DNA of 43,205 bases, taken from positions 1 to 43,205 of the forward strand of contig JAFYQH010000064.1 of assembly GCA_017547205.1 (NCBI GenBank), in the 5' to 3' direction. The stretch comes from Bacteroidaceae bacterium (GTDB taxonomy: Bacteria; Bacteroidota; Bacteroidia; Bacteroidales; Bacteroidaceae). How positions within the stretch are numbered: position 1 is the first letter of the stretch; each line of letters opens with the position of its first letter. Of this stretch, positions 25,759-35,689 are shown piece by piece. A program made the translations under genes and the position numbers. The notes beneath the pieces were generated by a model. The model saw nothing but the letters and a program-made list of their open reading frames with translations. It did not search any database and was not told the origin of the DNA.

Positions 25759-27963
25759 TCAAAAGATATATGTCATGCTTGCCGTAAAATTCCGTCCGGG
25801 AGCACTTATGCCGCAGCTGTAGGGGCGATAACGCCTATCAGCAACATTCTCCAGTGTCACATTAATGAAGAGACCCCTCGCGAACTTGTATGATGCGCGG
25901 AGATTGAACGTCGCCCATGCCGGAGAATATGCATTGCCGTTGGCGTCGAGCGCATAAATTTCGGTTTTCTCTTTCTCCTCCTCGGGCATATCCCCGGCAC
26001 TGCACTCCGCCTGGAATGAGCTGTAGGCCTCGACACATAGCCTGCCATTGTCATAACCCAAAGAGAACGTGCCGAACATGGGAGCTGCATGGCGCGAAGG
26101 CGATGTCCCGCCATTGTCAAGTTCCTCGCGGCCGCGTTGCCAGCTTGCACGCGCCTTGGCATAGAGAGACCGCGCTAACCGTGCATCGGCCGTCACCTGT
26201 ACGCCCCACACATTTGCAACTGCTGCATTCTGTAGGGCCTGTACCCTGCATTCAGTTCCTTGGTACGGCATCGTCGGTTTACCGTTGAACAGCCAGTCAC
26301 GCCTTACGATTGCATTGTCAAGACGTGTATAGTATGCTGTCACGCTAGCCTCAAGAAAACTGCCGAAGTGCTTTGCGACACCGACCTCGATATTGTCGGC
26401 ATATTCGGGTTCGAGTGACGGGTTCGGCACCGTCACGCAGCCGTCAACGCTGTCGAAGAGCTTGCCCATGTCATCAACATTCGGTGCACGGAAGCCTCGG
26501 GCGTAGTTGATACGGAAAAGCCATCCTGATACAGGCCGCCAGTTGAGCCCCACATTGCCGCTTACACTACCGGCTGCCGCACTCTGCCGGGGAGCAAAGG
26601 GAACTTCGTAACCGGCTGTGGAAAAATCGCTCTCTATACGGTAATGATTGTAGCGCAGACCGGCCGACAGATTGAGTCTCCTGGTCACATGCCATTCGGC
26701 CTGTGCATAAAGCCCAATGCTGTACCATTCTGCAGTCGGATAGCGCGATGCCACTACCGACCTCTCACCAGTAACCACATTAAGACCGCTACCCTTAGAA
26801 TGCACATTGTTCTGCACATATTCGGCACCATAAGTAAGGACCATACCGTCTGTCAGACTCTTCAGCAGGTCCACATTCACACTACAGGCATCGACCTTCT
26901 CTCTCTGGGTCTCGCGCACGGGCTTTCCGAGGTCGCGGCTGATACGGCTCTCCTCAAAACGCTGCAGGGCAAGGTTCACACGAAGGGAATCATATATGAA
27001 GCCACCGTAGGCATGCTCCACACTCAAATGGTTCATAATCCATTTCTGAGGACCGTAGTTCCACTCGGCATATCGGGGCATGCCGTCGCGCATGCGCTGG
27101 TGACGGTCGTAACGCGCATATTCCGACGTGCGGCTAAAATGAAAGGCATATTCGAGATTCCACCCGCCGCCGGGTGCATAGCGCAGCTTCTGCATGAAAT
27201 TCATTTGCGAATAGCCGCTCGGTGACTGCCGGCGCACATCACCATTCTCAACCACACGGTCAAAAACACCCTCCTTATTATAGTCGGAAACTACCATGTA
27301 TGGCATGATATATTTTGCCGGGCCATGCCTGCCCTGCTCAAGATCATCAAAAGAAGACCTGGAAAAACTCGTAAGCAGTCCCCATCGTCCCCAACCTGCA
27401 CCGGCATGCGCATGCAGGGTCATCTCATTTGACGCCGTTGCCGTACGGGCCGTTACCGAGCCGTAGAGAACAGGCTTGCCCGAAGAGGAGAGCCTTGGGG
27501 ATAGCGTGGTAAAGACCATCGCGCCCCCGATAGCGTCGCTGCCATAGCTCACTGCGCCGGGACCGAACAGGACCTCGGTACCGCTAACAGCAAAAGGGTC
27601 TATAGAAATCACATTCTGTATATTTCCGGCACGGAAGATTGCACTGTTCATGCGCACGCCGTCAATGCTGTAGAGCAGCCTGTTCGTAGCGAACCCGCGT
27701 ATCATCGGACTGCCGCCTCCATACTGGCTTTTCTGGATGAACACCTCACCTGTAAGCCCCAGCAAGTCGGCTGCAGTCTGCGGATTGTAAACATTAGACT
27801 CCTCAAACTCAATGCGCGCAATCTTTACCGGCTGCATCTCCCTCTCCTGACACCAACGGCTGGAGGAGATGACAATTTCATGAAGATCAACCGATAGGGT
27901 ATTCTGGGCATTCGCTCTGGACAAGGCTATGGCAAGCAACAATAGCAGAGGAATGTTTTTCAT
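25759..27963 (-). CDS. TonB-dependent receptor, haem/haemoglobin-receptor-like
   Basis: The protein has 734 residues with a signal peptide (MKNIPLLLLLAIALSRANAQ). The plug follows, with HEIVISSSR in the TonB-box position, GGGSPMIRGFATNRLLYSID and VLFGPGAVSYGSDAIGG. A 22-strand outer-membrane barrel is expected and the chain ends in Phe (SMTYIF). A GFRAP segment and an NPSL segment appear in order, as in haemoglobin/haem receptors, but the stretch between them has no histidine, so haem specificity is uncertain. It starts 21 bases after the second BNR protein and is probably in the same operon. Confidence 0.92.
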   Translation of the reverse strand: MKNIPLLLLLAIALSRANAQNTLSVDLHEIVISSSRWCQEREMQPVKIARIEFEESNVYNPQTAADLLGLTGEVFIQKSQYGGGSPMIRGFATNRLLYSIDGVRMNSAIFRAGNIQNVISIDPFAVSGTEVLFGPGAVSYGSDAIGGAMVFTTLSPRLSSSGKPVLYGSVTARTATASNEMTLHAHAGAGWGRWGLLTSFSRSSFDDLEQGRHGPAKYIMPYMVVSDYNKEGVFDRVVENGDVRRQSPSGYSQMNFMQKLRYAPGGGWNLEYAFHFSRTSEYARYDRHQRMRDGMPRYAEWNYGPQKWIMNHLSVEHAYGGFIYDSLRVNLALQRFEESRISRDLGKPVRETQREKVDACSVNVDLLKSLTDGMVLTYGAEYVQNNVHSKGSGLNVVTGERSVVASRYPTAEWYSIGLYAQAEWHVTRRLNLSAGLRYNHYRIESDFSTAGYEVPFAPRQSAAAGSVSGNVGLNWRPVSGWLFRINYARGFRAPNVDDMGKLFDSVDGCVTVPNPSLEPEYADNIEVGVAKHFGSFLEASVTAYYTRLDNAIVRRDWLFNGKPTMPYQGTECRVQALQNAAVANVWGVQVTADARLARSLYAKARASWQRGREELDNGGTSPSRHAAPMFGTFSLGYDNGRLCVEAYSSFQAECSAGDMPEEEKEKTEIYALDANGNAYSPAWATFNLRASYKFARGLFINVTLENVADRRYRPYSCGISAPGRNFTASMTYIF

Positions 27964-27984
27964 AGCATCATTTATAAAGCAGTA

Positions 27985-30900
27985 TTACTTCACCAGCAAC
28001 TTGCCTGTCTTCTTATACCCGGCCTCATCAACAAGCATGTAGAAGTATACACCCGGAGCAAAACCGTTTGTAGAAACATTGACAGCTGCAGTGCTGACAG
28101 CATGGAACACAACAGTTCCGTTCGAGCTGTAGAGTTTGATGTCCATACAGCCCGCAATGCCACGCGGCACAAAGACAAAATCCTCACCGGCCGCGACCAT
28201 ATTGCCCGACGTAAGCATAACATCCTTGCCTAACGGCAACGCTTCGACAGAGGTCTCGAAAACAGACTTGCTACCCTTTATCATTCCACGTACGAGTTTA
28301 GTATTGCTTCCGCTCGGGGTTTTTACAGTAAGTGATACGTCATATGTCTGGTCGGGTTCAATCGTTATCACCGGATTTCGTACATCGGCAGCACTCATTG
28401 ACAGCGGTGCGGGAGTTATCTCCCATTTCCACTCAGCCCCGTTCTGGTTGACGATACTGTAACTGTCGAGTTTTATTTCACGCGGATAATTGCTTTGAGT
28501 ATTATCACCCGAGCCTGCATTGAGAATCATTGGCTGTGCGATAGGCTCGAAATGCGGGTCAACAAGTTCGCGTTCCCAAATACCATTGTTAGTTGCAAGG
28601 CGTATCACACCCTCCTTGTAGAACGGCAACATACGGTTCAGGTTCACCACCTTTGGCAAGCCATCACTGATGTTTATCCAACCATCGGTCGTATCATCAC
28701 GATAAAGTACCCTACCGCGCGTAGTACTATAACTCTCATTCAGATAGCCCAATGTAAAAGCAATAGCATAGGCAGCATTCTTCTCGTTACCGGTGAGGAA
28801 GAAACGCCCCACGCTGTGTGGCACCATCTTGCCTTCCCAGTTCAGGATAGTGAGACCATCATCCAGTTTTTCCCAACTCTCTCCATTGTTTATAGTTCGC
28901 CAAAAACCGCCGGCATTGCCATCGCTCACCCAAATCTCGTTCTCATTGGTAGGATGTATTGCAATCTTGTAACTGATGCTATAGGTCATTTCGTCGGGGA
29001 TAAGATACTCTTCAAAGGTTGCTCCGGCATCGAGTGAATAGTATATACGTCCCCAAGTAGCTGCCACAATCTTATCAGGGTTTGAACGCGACACTGCAAT
29101 TGCGCTGATAGGGTCATCGAATGTATATACCGAAGAGAATGAAGCACCATCATCGCGTGTACGCCATAGTATGTTGGCATCTACACGGTCGCTCTCCTGC
29201 ACGATGTAGAAACACTGTGCATAACGCGGGTCGAACTCAAAATAGAAACCATGCTGTGACGACTCTTTAGGATAGGTCCAGAAGTCGAGGAACGGTACAA
29301 ACTCATCGCGCCAATCATCGGGCATTATCACATTCTCGGAATCACTGAAGGCAATCTTACGCGGGTTAGAGAGGAATACATAACCTGTAGGGCGCTCCGA
29401 GCCACGCATCGAGAGCGTCACACCATTGTAGCGGTCAATTTGTGACATATTGCCATTATGATTGCGCCCGCCAACCATTACATCCTCGTTCCATCCTTGG
29501 TCAAAGCCCCACATCTCACTTGCATAGAGGCCGTTGAGCTTTGGTTGCGCATCGGCAAGGAAGAAGTCGTTGCTGTATATGACACCGCCATCGGTCGAAA
29601 GCCAAGTATCACCGGCTCCATTAGTCTGGATGGACTGCATATCGCAATGCAGGTCGAAACGGCCATAGTAACCGCCTATATTCTCAAACGTCTTGCCACC
29701 ATCGGTCGAACGATAAAGTTGTATTATACCCACCAGCAGAACCTCGGGATCGGTTGCCGACGCCGTGCATACGAGGTCATAATATCCCTGGCCGCCGTTC
29801 CTGTCGACAGCCTCCATCTGCGGTGTCGGGTCGGTGACTGTGAATGTTGCACCTCCATCGGTACTCTTATAGAGCAATGCAGGGCCACTGAAATAGAGAG
29901 GACCGGGCTGTGAAAGATGATTTCGGCGACATGCCCAAAGATAAACATAATCCTCACCACCGGGAGCTTCGCTCAAACCTATACGGGCACTGATGAGCGG
30001 CTGCCCGTCGAGCGTAAGCAAATTCCATGATGCGCCACCATCCGTACTCTTGTACATCTTCACAGTGTTCTCCTGCTCAATGGCTACATAACAGACATCG
30101 GGGTTATGCACCGAATATTTTATATCGAACACCATACCGCCAAGCATCCACTCCCATGACTTGCCACCATCGGTTGAGCGCCACAACTGGGCACGATCGC
30201 CCGCAAGGATTATATTATCGTTGGCCGGATGGAAATAGGCAGCACTGGTGCGTGCGTATGTCGCCTTTGCCGGGGTGATGTTATCCCAATTCTCACCACC
30301 GTCATTGCTTATCCAAAAGACACCACCGGCACCAACAAGCACACGGTCAGGATTGGCGTTGCTTATATCTATGGTTGTGATTTCACCCGCCATCCACTCT
30401 CCATCGTTGCACGGTTGCCACGACTCTCCCTTGTCCGTTGAGCGGAAAACAAGACCTGTCTCCGAACCGCAATAGAGTACATTTGGGTTGGAACGGGATG
30501 CCCTCAAACGCTGTATATTCGACTGCGCCGGAGAGATCTTTTTTGTGAGATAATCGTATGTAATTATTGGAGAAATCACGTTCCACTCCACTGGCGTTGC
30601 GACATCGCGGCTGGCAGCACGTTTGCGTGCACGCTCCTGACGCACCTCCTCGGATGCATTATCAACGTCATTGTGATACACACTTGCCAAAGGTAATCTG
30701 ATTATACCATCTACCTGCACAAATGGAAGATAGGCTTTTTGAAAGCGACGGAAGTGGTTGACCACCTGTTTTGTGTCGCGCGATTTGTATCGCGCACCGG
30801 GAGTTTTGCTGAGATATACCTCGAAACTATCGACCATTGCATTGTAGTCGAGCCCTTGCGGATTGGCCAGTTGCGCCATCCAGACTGGCGAACCGGCCGG

Positions 30901-31011
30901 CAGATAGTTCAATTTGTAGGGTGTAAAATATTTGTCATTTTCGACATTCTCCTGCGCTGTCACGCAAAAAAGCAACGATGCGCAAAGCAGTGAAAGTATT
31001 ATTTTTTTCAT
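27985..31011 (-). CDS. Asp-box (BNR) repeat surface protein with type IX tail, copy 2
   Basis: The protein has 1008 residues and begins with a signal peptide (MKKIILSLLCASLLFCVTAQ). At least eight Asp-box repeats are visible (FRSTDKGESW, WISNDGGENW, WRSTDGGKSW, YKSTDGGASW, YRSTDGGKTF and others), as in sialidases and Vps10-type beta propellers. Near the end is a PKD-like domain (DQTYDVSLTVKTPSGSN). The last 80 residues form a type IX secretion sorting domain (GVYFYMLVDEAGYKKTGKLL). It should be secreted and attached to the cell surface. It is a paralogue of the gene just upstream, 5 bases away. The ligand or enzymatic activity is unknown; no sialidase RIP arginine motif was noticed. Confidence 0.9.
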   Translation of the reverse strand: MKKIILSLLCASLLFCVTAQENVENDKYFTPYKLNYLPAGSPVWMAQLANPQGLDYNAMVDSFEVYLSKTPGARYKSRDTKQVVNHFRRFQKAYLPFVQVDGIIRLPLASVYHNDVDNASEEVRQERARKRAASRDVATPVEWNVISPIITYDYLTKKISPAQSNIQRLRASRSNPNVLYCGSETGLVFRSTDKGESWQPCNDGEWMAGEITTIDISNANPDRVLVGAGGVFWISNDGGENWDNITPAKATYARTSAAYFHPANDNIILAGDRAQLWRSTDGGKSWEWMLGGMVFDIKYSVHNPDVCYVAIEQENTVKMYKSTDGGASWNLLTLDGQPLISARIGLSEAPGGEDYVYLWACRRNHLSQPGPLYFSGPALLYKSTDGGATFTVTDPTPQMEAVDRNGGQGYYDLVCTASATDPEVLLVGIIQLYRSTDGGKTFENIGGYYGRFDLHCDMQSIQTNGAGDTWLSTDGGVIYSNDFFLADAQPKLNGLYASEMWGFDQGWNEDVMVGGRNHNGNMSQIDRYNGVTLSMRGSERPTGYVFLSNPRKIAFSDSENVIMPDDWRDEFVPFLDFWTYPKESSQHGFYFEFDPRYAQCFYIVQESDRVDANILWRTRDDGASFSSVYTFDDPISAIAVSRSNPDKIVAATWGRIYYSLDAGATFEEYLIPDEMTYSISYKIAIHPTNENEIWVSDGNAGGFWRTINNGESWEKLDDGLTILNWEGKMVPHSVGRFFLTGNEKNAAYAIAFTLGYLNESYSTTRGRVLYRDDTTDGWINISDGLPKVVNLNRMLPFYKEGVIRLATNNGIWERELVDPHFEPIAQPMILNAGSGDNTQSNYPREIKLDSYSIVNQNGAEWKWEITPAPLSMSAADVRNPVITIEPDQTYDVSLTVKTPSGSNTKLVRGMIKGSKSVFETSVEALPLGKDVMLTSGNMVAAGEDFVFVPRGIAGCMDIKLYSSNGTVVFHAVSTAAVNVSTNGFAPGVYFYMLVDEAGYKKTGKLLVK

Positions 31012-31016
31012 AGCTG

Positions 31017-34000
31017 TTATTTTATTATGAATTGTCCAAAGAATTTTTGTGTAGCACTCCTTATAGAGTAGATGTATACTCCGGGGGTAAGGTCATTCAC
31101 CGCCACCGTCACACGTTCCTCACCTGCAGATAGTTGTGCACTATGCAGCAATTCGCCCTTCATCCCGTGCACAGTAAAAGTGGCATTCTCGGCAAGACCG
31201 GAAGCAAGCACCACAAGCGGTTCGCCGGCAGCAAGCAGTGCGCGTTCAATTCCCACTTCGCCCACCTTGGTTTCATCAATGGCTGTAGCGTTATCAATGG
31301 TTATCATATCTCTGATTGTGCGCGATGATGTGCCTGCCGGTGTAGTCACTGTCAATGTAACATCGTAGTCCCCAGGGTTACCAAAGACCACAACCGGGTT
31401 GCGCACCGTTGCATCACTTACATATTGCGGTTGAGGCGAGAAACTCCACTGCCAACGTGTATTCTCATCCTGACGTACAATGCTGTAACTGTCGAGCTGA
31501 ACACTCTTTTGAGGGTTTGAAGTCAGGTCTCCACTGCCAAGATTCAATGCCATCGGCTGTGCTACAGGAATAAAGTCCTGGTGATATAGGGGTGCTTCCC
31601 ACAATCCCTGGTCAGTAGCCATACGCAACACGCCACCTTTGTAGAAAGGCACTACCTTTGAGATGCGCGCACCGGGACTCAAGCCACTTGAATAATCAAT
31701 GAACTCACTCATCGTATTGTCGCGGAAGTAGACACTCGCACCATCGTAGCTTGTGACATAGGTGCTATTATATTCATCTCCCACAAGGATAATCTGGTGT
31801 ACACGTTTATCAGCGATGTTTGCAAGGTCATACGCACTCCAACTGCTACCGCCGTCAAAGCTCTCGCTCACAGCACCGTAACGGTCGTTGCATATCACAA
31901 GCAGGTGATTCTCGTCGTTGGGGTCAACAACAACCTTTGTATAATGTATGTAGTCATCGGTAATGGGGAACGGTTGCGTACATTCGTAAAATGTCAGGCC
32001 TCCATCGTCGGAGCGCCACACATTCCAACAGCCCGATATATACACCCTGTCGGGGTTAGAGCGCGCAAACTCATAACTGTAGAACTCCTCGCCATCACTG
32101 TCGAACACTTTCTGGAACGAAGCTCCCTCGTCATACGATAGATAGCCGCCCCAGGTATCTGTCATATCCTGCAGGAACACCTTGAGGGCATAGCGTGGGT
32201 CGGTTGCAATCTCGCCGTTTATGCGCAACGCTTCGTATGGTTTCTTGTCCGAGAACCAGGTGCGGAAATCCTCGCCTATCGTGCCGTCCATCTCGCGTGG
32301 CATTATGCGCGTAGAGGCATCAGTAAAGTAGACCTTCCAAGGATTACTTTTCATCACATAACCTGTTGCAATTTCTACACCGCCAACGTGTACAGAGTTA
32401 CCCTCGCCATACGTAGCCGCGTGTACCACATCACCGTTATGCCAACGGCCTGCCGCCATAACGTCCTCATTCCAACCCACTCCAAGCCCCTGATAATCCG
32501 ACGCATAAACGCCATCGTGCCTATCCTCACCCTTTGTCTCAAAGAAATCGCTAGAATACTTTATACCACCGTCATTGCAAATCCAAGTATCGCCACAAGG
32601 ATGTATGGCGATATCCTGTATATCGCAGTGCATCCAATCGCTACGCTGATAACCGCCGATGGCATGGTTACGGTAGTTTGCCACACCCTCTGCCGTTGAA
32701 CGGTAAAGCGAAGTGAGGCCAAAGAGTACATGCGCGGGGTTCTGCGCAGATGCACCAATCATCATATCAAAGAAACCCTGCCCGCCGGCAGCATCCATAA
32801 TTGGCGAGAATGTAACATCATAGTATTTACCACCTTTATCGGTCTGGTCTTCCCAAGTGATACCGGCATCCTTTGACATAAGAATATGAGGTGTTCCTTT
32901 TCCACCCTGTGGCCCGGCATCATATCCCCATGAGTCACAGGTCACAAGAGCATAGATGTAATCCTCTCCACCTGGTGCCTCGCTCACTGCCAAACGGCCG
33001 CAAATCATCATGTCGACAGGGAGTTCCTGCTGTCTCCAACTCATTCCGGCATTGTCCGAGAGATATATACCCGCCCAAGGCCCGGCCTCGCGACGCACAA
33101 GATATATCCTGTCTGGATTGCCTGGTTGCAGTTCGTGGTCGAAGCATATCCCGCGTAGGGTACATGAAAAGCTAGTGCCACCATCGGATGAGATAAAGAA
33201 ACCTGCTGCCGAAGTTCCCTCATTTTTGCTGCCAACCGAGGCGGTAATGTAATCGGTATTGTCGGGATTTATTCTTATTGAATTCACGCGATTACTGATG
33301 CCACCGCATCTGTTCCAGGTTTCACCGCCATCAGTACTTTTCCAAAGCCACGGGCCGCCACCTACATAAACGGTATTCTTGTCAGTGGGATGCACAGCGA
33401 TACTGAATATAGAACCGCCGAAATTGTGTTGCGGTGCACAGGGCTGCCAACTCATTCCGTGGTCGGTAGTCTTGAAGACCACACCCGACTCTGTTCCGCA
33501 ATAAAGTGTTGCGCTGTCACTGAGTGCAACAGCAATGCGAAATACGCATACTTGTGAATCCTTGCGTTTCAACTCGCCATTCTCGTTTGAATATGTGCGG
33601 TTAGGGCCTATATTGCGCCAAACGGGTTCAGTGTCGGCAGCCCACGCTGCCGCAACCTTGCGGTTCATAGAATCCACCCTTGCCGCATACAGTTCCATTG
33701 ACGGCAGTTCTATTGTACCGTCTTCGGCAACAAAATCACGGTATGCAGCCATCCAACGGCGATAGAAATTATATGCAGGCTTATGCTCCACCGTCTTTAC
33801 ACGGACATTCACATCACTTGCTTTCCAATCATTGAAAAGCAGCTGCATCTCATAAAAATTGACACCAGAAGGATTATCCGAAATACGCTTCATCCATTCC
33901 GGAGCCGTAAGAGGAAGCGGCTCTGCCATGTAAGGGTCATATAACACTCTTTGATTCCTAATCGCACCCGATGCAGTGCCGATTGCAGACACGGCCGTAT

Positions 34001-34064
34001 CCTGCGCATGAATGGACAGGAACGAGAATAATCCTGCCACAAATAAAAATTTTCTTAGTTTCAT
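31017..34064 (-). CDS. Asp-box (BNR) repeat surface protein with type IX tail, copy 1
   Basis: The protein has 1015 residues from the ATG at 34064 (MKLRKFLFVAGLFSFLSIHAQ, a signal peptide); a 31-codon upstream extension is discarded. It has the same plan as the next gene: an N-terminal helical part with a W-M-..-NP-G pattern, Asp-box repeats (FKTTDHGMSW, WKSTDGGETW, LSDNAGMSW, WRSDDGGLTF), a PKD-like domain and a type IX tail (GVYIYSIRSATQKFFGQFIIK). It is the first gene of a probable four-gene operon with its paralogue, the TonB receptor and the SDR gene. A promoter candidate (TGTCTTTGC, one mismatch) lies about 150 bases upstream. Confidence 0.9.
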   Translation of the reverse strand: MKLRKFLFVAGLFSFLSIHAQDTAVSAIGTASGAIRNQRVLYDPYMAEPLPLTAPEWMKRISDNPSGVNFYEMQLLFNDWKASDVNVRVKTVEHKPAYNFYRRWMAAYRDFVAEDGTIELPSMELYAARVDSMNRKVAAAWAADTEPVWRNIGPNRTYSNENGELKRKDSQVCVFRIAVALSDSATLYCGTESGVVFKTTDHGMSWQPCAPQHNFGGSIFSIAVHPTDKNTVYVGGGPWLWKSTDGGETWNRCGGISNRVNSIRINPDNTDYITASVGSKNEGTSAAGFFISSDGGTSFSCTLRGICFDHELQPGNPDRIYLVRREAGPWAGIYLSDNAGMSWRQQELPVDMMICGRLAVSEAPGGEDYIYALVTCDSWGYDAGPQGGKGTPHILMSKDAGITWEDQTDKGGKYYDVTFSPIMDAAGGQGFFDMMIGASAQNPAHVLFGLTSLYRSTAEGVANYRNHAIGGYQRSDWMHCDIQDIAIHPCGDTWICNDGGIKYSSDFFETKGEDRHDGVYASDYQGLGVGWNEDVMAAGRWHNGDVVHAATYGEGNSVHVGGVEIATGYVMKSNPWKVYFTDASTRIMPREMDGTIGEDFRTWFSDKKPYEALRINGEIATDPRYALKVFLQDMTDTWGGYLSYDEGASFQKVFDSDGEEFYSYEFARSNPDRVYISGCWNVWRSDDGGLTFYECTQPFPITDDYIHYTKVVVDPNDENHLLVICNDRYGAVSESFDGGSSWSAYDLANIADKRVHQIILVGDEYNSTYVTSYDGASVYFRDNTMSEFIDYSSGLSPGARISKVVPFYKGGVLRMATDQGLWEAPLYHQDFIPVAQPMALNLGSGDLTSNPQKSVQLDSYSIVRQDENTRWQWSFSPQPQYVSDATVRNPVVVFGNPGDYDVTLTVTTPAGTSSRTIRDMITIDNATAIDETKVGEVGIERALLAAGEPLVVLASGLAENATFTVHGMKGELLHSAQLSAGEERVTVAVNDLTPGVYIYSIRSATQKFFGQFIIK

Positions 34065-34375
34065 AGTCAGTGGGAGTCTCCCCAATTTTAGTTTTTTCCA
34101 TATTGTTTTTGCAATTTTACATAAAGATCTCAAAAAACTCATTTTTTGCATACACAATTTATGTTAACAGAAAACTAATTTTAACATTCTTGATTAAACT
34201 GATTGCAAAGACATCACTTACAGCACTGTTGCATATTTATGGTTATTTGTGAATAACCATGTGCCAAAGATTAGCTTAATTCACTTTAAAGCATTATTTT
34301 CGCATTCGGAACAGGCCGAGAACAGAGCAACAGCATGTTCCACAAGCGGAAAAACAAAAAAAGAACCATAAACAG
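34065..34375. other. Divergent intergenic region between the BNR operon and sdaA
   Basis: These 311 bases carry no gene. A clean hairpin with 9-bp arms and a 4-base loop lies at 34239-34260. A one-mismatch -7 box for the minus-strand operon is near 34210 (TGTCTTTGC). A plus-strand promoter for sdaA is not obvious. Confidence 0.55.
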
Positions 34376-35629
34376 ATGAAATCATTACGTTCACTCTTTA
34401 GGATTGGCCTTGGCCCTTCCAGCAGCCACACTATGGGCCCTAACCGGGCAGCAAACATATTTGCAGAGCGATGTCCTAATACAGATTCATACCGCGTAAC
34501 ACTTTACGGTAGCCTTGCAGCAACAGGCGAGGGCCACATGACCGACAAGGCAATATTGTCGGTTCTTGAGCCTATTGCCAAGACTGAACTTGTATGGAAG
34601 CCTGACACATTCCTGCCGTTCCACCCCAACGGTATGCTCTTCGAGGGCATAAAGGAGGGCAAGGTCATTGACAAGTGGACAATATACAGCATTGGTGGAG
34701 GCGAACTTGCCAACGAGGAGACAACAAAGAACGAAGAGGACATATACCCGCTTACGACCATACATGAAATAATGGATTGGTGCGACGAGACGGGATGTAC
34801 ATTCTGGGAGTATGTCGAAAAGTACGAAGGCCCTGGCGTGTGGGACTTCCTTACAGAAGTATGGGAGACCATGAAAAGCACTATAAGCCGTGGACTTGAG
34901 AACGAAGGCGTCCTCCCCGGAGGACTTGGACTGCAGCGAAAGGCCAACACCTACCTCAACAAGTCAATGTCGTACAGCGCGGCTGTCAGCAGCAAGGCAA
35001 AGGTATATGCCTATGCCCTTGCCACATCGGAAGAGAATGCGAGCGGAAGTACCATTGTAACAGCACCCACATGCGGCTCGAGCGGCGTACTGCCGGCAGT
35101 GCTGTACCACCTTCACACATCACACAACTGCTCCGACATACGCATTCTGCGCGCCCTTGCCACAGCCGGATTGTTCGGCAACGTAGCCAAGGAACACGCA
35201 TCGATTTCGGGAGCTGATGTAGGTTGCCAAGGCGAGATAGGCGTTGCATGCGCCATGGCCGCAGCGGCAGCCTGCCAGTTGTTCGGCGGAACCATAAACC
35301 AGATAGAATATGCCGCAGAGATGGGGCTTGAGCACCATCTGGGACTTACATGTGACCCCCTTTGCGGACTGGTACAGGTACCATGTATAGAACGCAATGC
35401 CATTGCCGCATCGCGCGCCCTTGACGCATGCACATATTCGGCATTGTCGGACGGCAAGCACAAGATAGACTACGACCGTATAGTTGAGGTAATGAAAGAG
35501 ACCGGACACGACCTGCCCAGCCTCTACAAAGAGACCTCTACCGGCGGAATAGCAAAAATTGACATAAGCAAACGGCGTGGATTCCGTAAGATACTCGACA
35601 CGTTGCACATAAAAAAGAAAAAGGAATAA
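34376..35629 (+). CDS. sdaA: L-serine ammonia-lyase, iron-sulfur type
   Basis: The protein has 417 residues. It starts with the beta domain (FRIGLGPSSSHTMGPNRAAN) and continues to the alpha domain with TAPTCGSSGVLPAV, GADVGCQGEIGVACAMAAA and EHHLGLTCDPLCGLVQVPC. The cysteines in these motifs bind the [4Fe-4S] cluster. The enzyme converts L-serine to pyruvate and ammonia and is oxygen-sensitive, which fits an anaerobe. It is a single-chain form, slightly shorter than E. coli SdaA (454). A weak hairpin follows and the S9 peptidase starts 60 bases later, so the two may be partly co-transcribed. Confidence 0.95.
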   Translation: MKSLRSLFRIGLGPSSSHTMGPNRAANIFAERCPNTDSYRVTLYGSLAATGEGHMTDKAILSVLEPIAKTELVWKPDTFLPFHPNGMLFEGIKEGKVIDKWTIYSIGGGELANEETTKNEEDIYPLTTIHEIMDWCDETGCTFWEYVEKYEGPGVWDFLTEVWETMKSTISRGLENEGVLPGGLGLQRKANTYLNKSMSYSAAVSSKAKVYAYALATSEENASGSTIVTAPTCGSSGVLPAVLYHLHTSHNCSDIRILRALATAGLFGNVAKEHASISGADVGCQGEIGVACAMAAAAACQLFGGTINQIEYAAEMGLEHHLGLTCDPLCGLVQVPCIERNAIAASRALDACTYSALSDGKHKIDYDRIVEVMKETGHDLPSLYKETSTGGIAKIDISKRRGFRKILDTLHIKKKKE

Positions 35630-35641
35630 ACCGGCAATCTG

Positions 35642-35664
35642 ACGGCTCCCATACCAGGAGCCGT
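35642..35664 (+). terminator. Short hairpin between sdaA and the S9 peptidase gene
   Basis: An 8-bp GC-rich stem (35642-35649 with 35657-35664) is followed by TAAATTTC. It is a weak terminator at best and may only reduce read-through. Confidence 0.5.
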
Positions 35665-35689
35665 TAAATTTCAACAAACACAAAAATGT

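Noticed and set aside
27985-34064. Sialidase annotation for the two BNR proteins
   Set aside because: Asp boxes alone occur in many propellers and no catalytic arginine motif was seen.
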